This document shows, one piece after another, positions 54,853 to 63,010 of a stretch of DNA of 64,000 nt (the first letter of the stretch is position 1; the number at the start of each line of letters is the position of its first letter). Position numbers and translations under genes: made by a program. The stretch covers positions 62,001 through 126,000 of the forward strand of contig JAOEKQ010000001.1 of NCBI GenBank assembly GCA_028379895.1, in the 5' to 3' direction. Under the pieces are notes generated by a model that was not told the origin of the DNA, ran no database searches, and was given only the letters and a program-made list of their open reading frames with translations. This DNA comes from Burkholderiales bacterium (lineage in GTDB: Bacteria > Pseudomonadota > Gammaproteobacteria > Burkholderiales > Eutrophovitaceae).

Positions 54853-54886
54853 TTTGAGATTTACTGTTCTTAGTAGGAAATACTTT

Positions 54887-56536
54887 ATGAATATTTCAGA
54901 TTATAAAACCCTGTTTGATACGTTATGCCAAACAGTAAAGACTTACCCTGACCGAGCTGCTTATTGTGTGCCACCAATGGTTGGGAGAAGTTATCACCCG
55001 CAAGGATGGGAGATTACTTGGCAGCAAGTTATGGAGGGAGTGCAGGCTAAGAAGTCTGTGTATGCGAAGGCCGGTGTTGGGCACGGGCACCGCGTTGCAA
55101 TTTTATTTGAGCAAAGGCCGGAGTTTTTTTTCCATTATTACGCGCTGAATGCGTTGGGGGCGGGAATTGTTCCAATTAATCCTGACTATCTTACCGATGA
55201 AGTGAAGTATGTCGTGGAGCATTCCGAGGCTAGCTTGGCAGTTTGCGTAGATTCACGAATAGAAGAAATGATTAGCATATCATCCGAAATTAGTGCTGAT
55301 ATTAAAGTTGTTTCATTCGATTCATTTCCTGAAGAGTTACCTAAGCTACCTGAGGCTCCATATAAGGATGCTCCAAGCGCGGCAACTGAGGCCGCACTTA
55401 TTTATACGTCGGGTACGACAGGAAAGCCAAAAGGCTGCATTTTGACGAATGAGTATTTTCATACGTTTGCAGCCAGTTATCTTTATGCAGGTGGTCGACT
55501 AGATTTTAGAAATAGCGGCGAGCGTTTATATAATCCTTTACCCTTACATCACGCGAATTGTTTATCTATCTCTGTGCCCTCGATGCTGATGAGTGGTGGT
55601 TGTGTCATTTTCCCTGATCGGTTTCATGCGAGTACTTGGTGGAAAGATCTTGTTGAAACTAAAGCAACTGCGGTCCAATTTCAGGGGATTATCCCCAATA
55701 TTTTGTTGAAACTTCCGGTCCAGCCTGAGGAGGCTCAACATCAAGTTCGATTTGCGCTTTGCGCTGGGATTGAGCCCAGTCATCACGAAGCCTTTGAACA
55801 ACGTTTCGGTTTCCCTGTGGTGGAAATGTGGGCAATGTCGGAGACCGGGCGGATTATTACTGATAATTTTGAACCCCGAAAAATACATACGCGATCTTTT
55901 GGCCGCGAGAGTCGGTGGGTGGAGGCAAGAGTCTTTGATGAGAATGATCAAGAGCTATTGCCGAATAATCCCGGAGAACTGGTTATAAGAAGTAACGCAG
56001 ATGAACCTCGACAGGGATTTTTTTCGGGATATTTAAAAAATGAAAAGGCTACAGAGGAGGCATGGAAAAATGGGTGGTTCCATACCGGAGATGCTGTCAT
56101 TCAGGATGAAGAAGGGTTTCTATATTTTTTAGATCGTAAGAAAAATATCATTCGGCGCTCCGGTGAGAACATTGCCGCCGCAGAGGTGGAGGCGTGTTTG
56201 ACTGCTCACGATCGAGTTAAGCAGGTGGCTGTTATTGCTGCGCCTGATGAGATTCGGGAGGAGGAAATTATGGCTTGTGTCGTAGCGAAATTCCCAGAGG
56301 ATATGGCTGACTCGGCAAGCCAGGCAGCTTTGGCTAATGACCTGTTCGATTGGTGTTACCAACGTATGGCTTACTTCAAAGCTCCAGGTTGGGTGCTATT
56401 TTTAGATAGTCTCCCTTTAGGTACGTCAGCTAAGGTTCAAAAGATACACATTTTTCCTGCAGGCACCGATCCGCGTCATCAGGATGGCGTTATCGACTTA
56501 AGAGCAAGAAAAAAGCAAAAGATTCGCCCATCGTGA
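54887..56536 (+). CDS. AMP-forming acyl-CoA ligase (CaiC-like)
   Basis: A 549-residue adenylate-forming ligase. ATP motif AALIYTSGTTGKPKGCILTN, EMWAMSETGR, FHTGDAVIQDEEGFLYFLDRKKNIIRRSGENIAAAEVE and the C-terminal catalytic lysine region PLGTSAKVQK are all complete. Sequence character resembles crotonobetaine/carnitine-CoA ligases and other medium-chain or substituted acids. ATG 54887 is selected since TAGGAA is 7 bases upstream; the frame extends to a TTG at 54854. It precedes the ThDP enzyme by 26 bases, and probably activates the acid which that enzyme cleaves or uses. Confidence 0.88.
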   Translation: MNISDYKTLFDTLCQTVKTYPDRAAYCVPPMVGRSYHPQGWEITWQQVMEGVQAKKSVYAKAGVGHGHRVAILFEQRPEFFFHYYALNALGAGIVPINPDYLTDEVKYVVEHSEASLAVCVDSRIEEMISISSEISADIKVVSFDSFPEELPKLPEAPYKDAPSAATEAALIYTSGTTGKPKGCILTNEYFHTFAASYLYAGGRLDFRNSGERLYNPLPLHHANCLSISVPSMLMSGGCVIFPDRFHASTWWKDLVETKATAVQFQGIIPNILLKLPVQPEEAQHQVRFALCAGIEPSHHEAFEQRFGFPVVEMWAMSETGRIITDNFEPRKIHTRSFGRESRWVEARVFDENDQELLPNNPGELVIRSNADEPRQGFFSGYLKNEKATEEAWKNGWFHTGDAVIQDEEGFLYFLDRKKNIIRRSGENIAAAEVEACLTAHDRVKQVAVIAAPDEIREEEIMACVVAKFPEDMADSASQAALANDLFDWCYQRMAYFKAPGWVLFLDSLPLGTSAKVQKIHIFPAGTDPRHQDGVIDLRARKKQKIRPS

Positions 56537-56562
56537 AACAAAATTAATTTGGGAAAATAAAA

Positions 56563-58284
56563 ATGTCATTGATGCCATTAAATGAAAATATGAGTGCTGG
56601 GGTGATCGCTCGCTTTTTAAAAGCCCGAGGTGTCGATCGAATTTTTGCTTTGTGTGGTGGGCATATCATGCCTATATGGATGCGTGCCGATGCGGAAGGA
56701 ATTCGGATTGTTGATGTGCGTGATGAGCGTGCGGCGGTTTATATGGCTCATGCGTACAGCGAATTAACCGGAAAGTTGGGCGTTGCATTAGTTACGGCGG
56801 GGCCTGGTGTTACCAACGCCATGACTGGTATTGCCAATGCACATGTTGCACGTGCGTCTATTCTTGTGTTGTCGGGATTACCGCCGAGACAACAAGAAAA
56901 TCGCGGAGCGCTGCAGGATATCGTTCATACGGATCTAGTGAAGTCGATTACACGTTATGCACGAACAGTTCGTCAATCTAGTTTGGTATTAAGTGAGCTG
57001 GACGAAGCGGTTTCTCGCGCAATGGGTGCAGGGGGGGAGCCGGGTCCGGTGTACCTTGATTTTCCGACGGACGTCCTAAGAGAAGAGGTACCGAAAGTCA
57101 TTCAGATGGAAGAACATTTCCGAGCAAAAATTGTGCGCCCGGTGCTTCCCTATGAGGATGATGTGGCCGCAGCCATTGAAGTGCTATGGAATGCCAAAAA
57201 GCCATTGGTCATCAGCGGTAGGGGCGCACGCGGAGCCGATAAGGAGTTGTGCCAATTCTTGGATAAGCTCGGTGGTGTTTATCTTGATACGGGAGAAAGT
57301 AAGGGCCTTGTGCCAGATAGTCATCCGTCCGTTGTGGCGGCGATGCGTGGGAAAGTAATGGGTGATGCAGATGTTATCGTGACGCTAGGCCGACGTTTGG
57401 ACTTTCAGCTAGCGTATGGGTCTCCAGCTGTTTTTGGCGCAGCAAAATTTATTCGTATTGGGGAAATACCGACCGAAGTCCGCGATAATAGACGTGGCGA
57501 TATAGAGATAAATGCAAATCCTGGTAAAACGTTGGCAGCTATTAATCGATTGGTTGGAAATCGAGAGTCCTGTGTTGACCGAGGGTGGGCAAAGTCACTG
57601 CGTACGAAACATGAGGAGCGTGCGCAGCGGCTAAGTGAATCAATGGCTGCCGCCCCGTCTGATGATCAGGGTCGTATTCATCCCAACCGAGTACTTTCTG
57701 AATTACAGAGGTGCATAGAGGATGACGCTGTCGTTATCGCTGACGGTGGTGATTTTCTTGCTTTTGCACGGATTGGTCTGAATGCGAAAAATTATCTCGA
57801 CCCGGGCTCCTTAGGTTGCATTGGAATTGGAACCTCATTCGGCATTGCGGCTAGTTTGGCTTGTCCAGAAAAAGATGTTGTAGTTGCAACTGGGGATGGC
57901 GCCTTTGGGTTTAATGCGATGGAGATAGATACAGCCGTACGACATAATGCGCCTGTACTCATTGTTGTAGCCAATAATGGAGCTTGGCAAATCGAGGTGC
58001 ATGATCAAGCAGATACGCACGGGAAGGTTGTTGGTACGAAACTTCAAGTATCAGATTATGCGCAAATGGCCGAGTCTTTTGGTATGTATGCGGAACGCGT
58101 TTCGAACGCAGATGAACTAGGGAACGCTTTTGATCGAGCGATGAAAAATAGGCCGGCTCTTTTGGATGTAATAGTCTCTCCAGAGGCAAAGTCTTCTGAT
58201 GCCAAAACCGGCTTAGCCTGGGTGCCCGACCTCCAGGCTCTCGCCGCATGGGATGATGCGGAGCGAGCCTGGCGTCAAGATTAG
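56563..58284 (+). CDS. ThDP-dependent enzyme, acetolactate synthase-like (2-hydroxyacyl-CoA lyase or related)
   Basis: A 573-residue ThDP enzyme of the acetolactate synthase/oxalyl-CoA decarboxylase superfamily. Catalytic E55 (RDERAAVYMA), the GPGVTNAMTGIANA loop and ThDP motif GDGAFGFN...VVANN (444-472) are visible. The segment ENRGALQD resembles the GAxQ/E region of HACL and oxalyl-CoA decarboxylase. It is not a typical AHAS: no FAD-motif certainty and a ligase lies upstream. It may cleave a 2-hydroxyacyl-CoA to formyl-CoA plus aldehyde or ketone; this is inference. Its stop overlaps that of the convergent Prx-Grx gene by 4 bases. Confidence 0.75.
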   Translation: MSLMPLNENMSAGVIARFLKARGVDRIFALCGGHIMPIWMRADAEGIRIVDVRDERAAVYMAHAYSELTGKLGVALVTAGPGVTNAMTGIANAHVARASILVLSGLPPRQQENRGALQDIVHTDLVKSITRYARTVRQSSLVLSELDEAVSRAMGAGGEPGPVYLDFPTDVLREEVPKVIQMEEHFRAKIVRPVLPYEDDVAAAIEVLWNAKKPLVISGRGARGADKELCQFLDKLGGVYLDTGESKGLVPDSHPSVVAAMRGKVMGDADVIVTLGRRLDFQLAYGSPAVFGAAKFIRIGEIPTEVRDNRRGDIEINANPGKTLAAINRLVGNRESCVDRGWAKSLRTKHEERAQRLSESMAAAPSDDQGRIHPNRVLSELQRCIEDDAVVIADGGDFLAFARIGLNAKNYLDPGSLGCIGIGTSFGIAASLACPEKDVVVATGDGAFGFNAMEIDTAVRHNAPVLIVVANNGAWQIEVHDQADTHGKVVGTKLQVSDYAQMAESFGMYAERVSNADELGNAFDRAMKNRPALLDVIVSPEAKSSDAKTGLAWVPDLQALAAWDDAERAWRQD

Positions 58285-59015
58285 CCTGCTAAATACTTGT
58301 TTAACGCTTCTTGATCCCCTATGTGCTTACCGTTGATGAAGATTTGTGGAGCCGTTCTATCGCCAGTTATTGCACCTAAAATTCGAGTTCGTGTTTGATG
58401 GGGCAGAGGTAACTCGACATAATCGAGGCCGGCTTCAGCTAAAGCGTCTTTCGCTTGGGCGCAAAAAGAGCAGCCCTCTTTCGTAAAGAGGGCGATTTGA
58501 TCAGGTTTTTGAGCCTTTGAATTTATATAGTTCAACATAGTGTCGGCGTCAGATACTTCAAATGGATCGCCTGGGACATTAGGCTCGATGAATGTCTTTT
58601 CGACTACCCCATCCTTTACTAACATAGAGTATCTCCACGAGCGTTTCCCAAACCCGAGATCCGTTTTATCCACAAGCATGCCTAGGTGTTCGGAAAATTC
58701 GCCATTTCCGTCAGGCAAGAGACGTATGTGTTGAGATTCTTGATCTTTTGCCCACTCATTCATTACGAACGCATCGTTAACTGAAATACAAACAATCTCA
58801 TCTACGCCGTTTTGAAAAAATGTCGGAGCCAATTCGTTGTAGCGTGGTAAGTGCGTCGAAGAGCAGGTTGGAGTGAAGGCTCCAGGCAGTGAAAATACCA
58901 CTATTGTTTTGTTATTAAAGATTTCGTGGCTAGTTACAGTTTTCCAGTTATCGTTCTCTCGAGTTTTAAAGTTAACCGCAGGGACTTTTTGCCCTTCAAA
59001 GTTTTTAAGTTCCAT
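58281..59015 (-). CDS. Peroxiredoxin-glutaredoxin fusion (Prx5-Grx)
   Basis: A 244-residue hybrid peroxidase. The peroxiredoxin domain (1-~160) has peroxidatic C51 in PGAFTPTCSSTHLPRY, and the C-terminal glutaredoxin domain has CSFC (about residues 182-185) with the GSH-site TAPQIFINGKHIGD. The fusion reduces H2O2 and alkyl peroxides with glutathione without separate glutaredoxin. Such fusions are usual in pathogenic and environmental proteobacteria. No OxyR gene is adjacent. ATG 59015. Confidence 0.94.
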   Translation of the reverse strand: MELKNFEGQKVPAVNFKTRENDNWKTVTSHEIFNNKTIVVFSLPGAFTPTCSSTHLPRYNELAPTFFQNGVDEIVCISVNDAFVMNEWAKDQESQHIRLLPDGNGEFSEHLGMLVDKTDLGFGKRSWRYSMLVKDGVVEKTFIEPNVPGDPFEVSDADTMLNYINSKAQKPDQIALFTKEGCSFCAQAKDALAEAGLDYVELPLPHQTRTRILGAITGDRTAPQIFINGKHIGDQEALNKYLAG

Positions 59016-59094
59016 AGTTTTAGTCTTGTTTCCTTATTTATTGATTAAGTTCGGAACGTAGTATGTCGTATTTAAAATGATCGATCCAACTATT

Positions 59095-59131
59095 AAAAAA
59101 ATATTTATTAATCGATAAAATCGATTAATAA
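59095..59131 (-). terminator. Hairpin terminator after phaC
   Basis: A perfect 12-bp inverted repeat (59105-59116 and 59120-59131, AT-rich with CGAT) with a 3-base loop is followed in the minus direction by ATA and then seven T residues (complement of 59095-59101). It lies 49 bases beyond the phaC stop. The stem is AT-rich, so strength is uncertain; an operator is less likely given the U-run. Confidence 0.65.
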
Positions 59132-59179
59132 GCTCAACATCTTTTTTCGCTGTGGCCACCTGTGGTTAATGGATTCTGC

Positions 59180-61036
59180 TTAGGTTCTTTTTAGTACACT
59201 TTGATTGAGAGGGAGTCGTTTAGGTTTCCTATTCACGGCTGAATCGAGTCTAAATTTGGCATATGACCCAGGTGCATCTTCAAACTTGCTGGTTTCATTT
59301 CTTTTAATCTTTCTCGCAGGCACCTTTTCACTATTTTGAGCTTCAATCCATGTCGCCCAATCATTCCACCAAGATCCATTATATTTTTTGGCATTTTGAA
59401 GCCATGTTTCTGCGTCGTGAGTTAATTCGTCATTCGACCAATAGCAATATTTATTCGCCGCAGGAGGGTTTACGATTCCGGCGATATGCCCAGACCCACC
59501 GAGTACGAACCGTACTTTACCTCCAAAAAGCTTGGCACCAGAAAAGGTGGATTTCCATGGTGCTATATGGTCATCCTTTGCAGATATGAAGTAACACGGA
59601 GTGGTAACGCGTGACAGGTCGATTGGCCGACCTGCGATCGTTAAGCCTTTGGGTTCACGAAGCTTGTTGTGGATATACATGTTACGCAGATAGTAAGAGT
59701 GCATTTTTGCGGGCATCCGAGTGGCATCAGAATTCCAATACAATAGGTCAAAAGGTACAGGATCTTTGCCTAACAAATAATTATTCACGACGAATGACCA
59801 AATTAAGTCATTTGAACGCAGCATATTGAAAGTGGTGGCCATCTCTGATGCCTCTAAGTATCCTCGAGTAGCCATACGCTTCTCTAGCGCATCAATACCT
59901 TCGGGATCTACGAATACCCCTAACTCTCCGGGTTCGCGGAAGTCAATCATGGAGGTAAAGAAGGTTGTGCTATTGACCCTTTTCTGTTGTCTACCAGATT
60001 TTAGCCATCCCAAAAGTACCGCGGTCAGTGTCCCTCCTAAACAATATCCGATTAAGTTGGTTTGTTTTGTGTTACACCGTTTCTCTATAACGTCCAATGC
60101 AGTAAGAGGACCTTCCATCAAGTAGTCATCAAACGTTTTATCTGCATGACTCGTATCTGGATTAATCCATGAAATGACAAATACAGTGTGTCCCTGATCA
60201 ATGGCCCATTTAATAAAAGAGTTACGTGGTGTGAGGTCGAGTATGTAATACTTATTAATCCACGGAGGAATAATAAGAAGAGGTATTTCGTAAGTGAATT
60301 TGGTGGTGGGTTGATACTGAATAAGCTGCATTAATTCGTTTTCATAAATAACTTTTCCTGCTGTCGCTGCAACATCTTTGCCTAGTATGAAAGCATCTGG
60401 ATCAACCATTTTTATGGCGAGCTCCCCCTTACCTTTCTCAAGATCAGATAAAAAGTTGTTAAGACCAGACAATAAATTTTTACCACCGCTGTCGACAGTT
60501 GCCTTGAGCACATCAGGATTGAGCGTTGCGAAATTTGTAGGGGACATAGCGTCCACATATTGTTTAGTGAAAAACTTAACCTTACGTGCAGTTCGCTCGT
60601 CCAGTGAGTCGATATTATTTACGGTTTTTTGTAAATGCTCGGCTGTGAGTAAATATGCGTTTCTGACGTAGTCAAAGAGCCAAGTATTCCATAATTCGCT
60701 TCTGAATCGAACGTCATTTTTTTTATCTTTTTTGCTTTCTGGTTTTTTAATCAATGTTGAGTCACTAGTGATCCACTTCTGCCAAAGATCAATTTGTTGT
60801 TCCCAGAATTTATTAGCCGAATTAGATAATTTTTCCGGGTCGGATAACAGTTGCTCTGATAGCGATGCAAAAGCTTTTTGAATGCCATGGTCGTCTGCCA
60901 CCTGTTTCTCGACGGCCTTGATGCCGTAAGAGTAGTAAGACTGACTGAGATCAACAGTTTTTTGGAAAACTTCTTGCCAGAGACGTTCAAGTTCAACGCC
61001 TTCATAAATACTTTCTTCAGCTGGATCCTTTTTCAT
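59180..61036 (-). CDS. phaC: Class I poly(3-hydroxyalkanoate) synthase
   Basis: A 618-residue PhaC, which polymerises 3-hydroxyacyl-CoA on granules. The lipase-like box GYCLGG has active C332; the family motifs PPWINKYYILDLTP, SWINPDTSHADKTFDDY and the catalytic region TPCYFISAKDDHIAPW and GGSGHIAGIVNPP (Asp/His) are present. Size fits class I (single-subunit) enzymes. No phasin, phaR or phaB lies next to it; a thiolase gene, possibly phaA, lies about 2 kb away. It starts 17 bases after the class II aldolase gene on the same strand. Confidence 0.95.
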   Translation of the reverse strand: MKKDPAEESIYEGVELERLWQEVFQKTVDLSQSYYSYGIKAVEKQVADDHGIQKAFASLSEQLLSDPEKLSNSANKFWEQQIDLWQKWITSDSTLIKKPESKKDKKNDVRFRSELWNTWLFDYVRNAYLLTAEHLQKTVNNIDSLDERTARKVKFFTKQYVDAMSPTNFATLNPDVLKATVDSGGKNLLSGLNNFLSDLEKGKGELAIKMVDPDAFILGKDVAATAGKVIYENELMQLIQYQPTTKFTYEIPLLIIPPWINKYYILDLTPRNSFIKWAIDQGHTVFVISWINPDTSHADKTFDDYLMEGPLTALDVIEKRCNTKQTNLIGYCLGGTLTAVLLGWLKSGRQQKRVNSTTFFTSMIDFREPGELGVFVDPEGIDALEKRMATRGYLEASEMATTFNMLRSNDLIWSFVVNNYLLGKDPVPFDLLYWNSDATRMPAKMHSYYLRNMYIHNKLREPKGLTIAGRPIDLSRVTTPCYFISAKDDHIAPWKSTFSGAKLFGGKVRFVLGGSGHIAGIVNPPAANKYCYWSNDELTHDAETWLQNAKKYNGSWWNDWATWIEAQNSEKVPARKIKRNETSKFEDAPGSYAKFRLDSAVNRKPKRLPLNQSVLKRT

Positions 61037-61053
61037 GCTATCCGCCCTTCATC

Positions 61054-61710
61054 TTATTGACCATGATCGTTTGCACGTTCTCCATATGTTCGAAATTTTT
61101 TTAATACCGTTTGCATTTCTTTTTTTGATAATATTTTTGGACTCCCAACCTGTAATGCACGCCAGTATTGCTCACACAATGCTTCCACTTCAACTGCTAG
61201 GCTTATTGCCTTATCAAGAGTTTGTTCTACGCAGATCATTCCATGGTTCGCCAGCAAACAAGCCTTACGATTCGCGAGCGCTAACATCGTATTATCTGAT
61301 AATTTTTGTGTTCCGAAAGTTGCGTAGGGTGCGCAGCGTATGTCGTCACCACCACAAATTGCGATCATATAATGGAAAGAAGGGATATCAATTCGAAGAC
61401 ATGAGAGGGAAGTTGCAAAGCTAGAATGCGTGTGGACAATTGCTCCCACGTCCTGGCGATCCTGATAGATGTCGTGATGAAATCGCCACTCAGAAGATGG
61501 CGCATGTTCTCCGTGAGACGCTCCCATTTCGTCTATGTAGACGATGTCTTTAGGTTTTGTTTTCTCGTAGCGTAAACCCGATGGTGTTATTAAGCATCCT
61601 TTTTTATGCCGAGCGCTTACATTTCCCGACGTCCCACGATTGATTCCCAACGTGTTCATCGAGATGGCTGCTCGTATAACTTGTCGGCTTATAGACTGTT
61701 TTGAAGTCAT
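61054..61710 (-). CDS. Class II aldolase/adducin family protein
   Basis: A 218-residue zinc-dependent class II aldolase (FucA/AraD fold). NTLGINRGTSGNVSARHK, TPSGLRYEK, EWRFHHDIYQDRQDVGAIVHTHSSFATSL and NHGMI give the Zn histidines (HTHS and the later HGMI) and the phosphate loop (GTSGNVS). It likely cleaves or isomerises a sugar phosphate or a similar hydroxyacid; substrate not predictable. It lies between an MBL hydrolase and phaC. Confidence 0.9.
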   Translation of the reverse strand: MTSKQSISRQVIRAAISMNTLGINRGTSGNVSARHKKGCLITPSGLRYEKTKPKDIVYIDEMGASHGEHAPSSEWRFHHDIYQDRQDVGAIVHTHSSFATSLSCLRIDIPSFHYMIAICGGDDIRCAPYATFGTQKLSDNTMLALANRKACLLANHGMICVEQTLDKAISLAVEVEALCEQYWRALQVGSPKILSKKEMQTVLKKFRTYGERANDHGQ

Positions 61711-61720
61711 AGTTCACGAT

Positions 61721-62827
61721 TTACTGTTTAACAAAGTTTACAACGCCTTGACCTGACGTGCTTTCTTGCCTACTGACTTCTCCTGCCCACCATAAATAAT
61801 TTAGATGAGCGATGGACTCGCCCATTGCAAAAAAAAGTTGATAGGCATCGAGTTCCCTCTCGAATAATGTGGGCAAAATTTGAAATGCGTTTTGAGGTTC
61901 ACTACAAATCGCCAATATTTTATTTAGTCGTTCCTCGTGATGGTCTTGTAATTCCTTAACCCGGTGGTGTGCACCTACGAAAGGCAAGCCGTGTGACGGT
62001 AATATGAGGACGTCAGCCGGCAATTTTTGAAACGCATCAATAGACGTTAAAAATTCTTCTAACGGATTGCCATCCGGGCTATGCGGCCACACCGCGACAT
62101 TTGTAGATATTCGAGGCAGCAGCATATCACCCGCGATGAGAACATTTTCTTCTTCGCAGTAAAGAGACAGATGCTCTGGAGAATGTCCGCTACCAATTAT
62201 TGCCCGCCAGAAATTTCCGCCGATCTTTAATTGATCGCCATCCGTAATTTTTATGAAAGATGTCGGAAGTGACCCAACAAGCTTTTCGTAGTGATCTCCT
62301 TTTTTAGCGACCGACATGGAATCATTGGCAGGAAGTCCGTGTCGCCTAAATAATGCGTCAATAGCACTTGTTACATGTGATGGATTTTTTTCAAAAATTG
62401 CCTGAGCTGTTAAAAACTCGGCTTGAGTCATCCATACAGATGCATTTGTTTGGATATTTAACCAACCAGCGTTACCAATGTGATCTGGATGGAGGTGGGT
62501 AACTATAATTTTTGAAATTTCAGAACTATGTTGTTCACTATTTAAAGTTTTATTCCATCCATCCTGGCTAAGTTTGTCAGCGATTCCCGTGTCGACAATA
62601 ACTGTTCTTCCTTCATCTTCAAGTAGCCAAGTGTTAATGTGATCTAAAGCGAATGGTAACTGGTGACGGCACCAGTGTATTTTTTTGTTTATTGATATGG
62701 GAGCACCAATCTTGGGAGGAGTGCTGAACGGGAATGCCAGTGATGAAGAAGGTTTACGTGCTGAGTCTTTGAGTGTCATTATAAGGTGCAAGGTAGCTAG
62801 TGTTAATGCCGAAATAATGCGGCTCAT
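61721..62827 (-). CDS. MBL-fold metallo-hydrolase
   Basis: A metallo-beta-lactamase-fold hydrolase with THLHPDHIGNAGW (HxHxDH), GSGHSPEHLSLYCEEENVLIAGDMLLP and a final HGLP site (ILPSHGLPFVGAHH). It resembles glyoxalase II-like or lactonase-like hydrolases with a longer C-terminal helical part. The start is uncertain: ATG 62827 gives 368 residues; ATG at 62779 (MTLKDSARK) is closer to homologs, but neither has a clear ribosome-binding site. It ends 10 bases before the aldolase gene. Confidence 0.85.
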   Translation of the reverse strand: MSRIISALTLATLHLIMTLKDSARKPSSSLAFPFSTPPKIGAPISINKKIHWCRHQLPFALDHINTWLLEDEGRTVIVDTGIADKLSQDGWNKTLNSEQHSSEISKIIVTHLHPDHIGNAGWLNIQTNASVWMTQAEFLTAQAIFEKNPSHVTSAIDALFRRHGLPANDSMSVAKKGDHYEKLVGSLPTSFIKITDGDQLKIGGNFWRAIIGSGHSPEHLSLYCEEENVLIAGDMLLPRISTNVAVWPHSPDGNPLEEFLTSIDAFQKLPADVLILPSHGLPFVGAHHRVKELQDHHEERLNKILAICSEPQNAFQILPTLFERELDAYQLFFAMGESIAHLNYLWWAGEVSRQESTSGQGVVNFVKQ

Positions 62828-63010
62828 TAATGTTAAACATTATATAACTAGCTTGTCTTCTGGTTCATTCAAAAAGAGACCAATAAAGAATTTAGATCCT
62901 CGGGTATTATAATCTTGAGAAGTAAAGCAATTACCGAAGTCATTGGACTTCCTCCGAAAGGTGGTTAAGCCTTCGCGTTATGAGCTTATTAATTTTGAGG
63001 TTGAATATAA

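Noticed and set aside
62828-63010. Possible RNA gene in the 183-base gap between the MBL gene and the thiolase
   Set aside because: No cloverleaf or other convincing secondary structure; it most likely holds the two divergent promoters.
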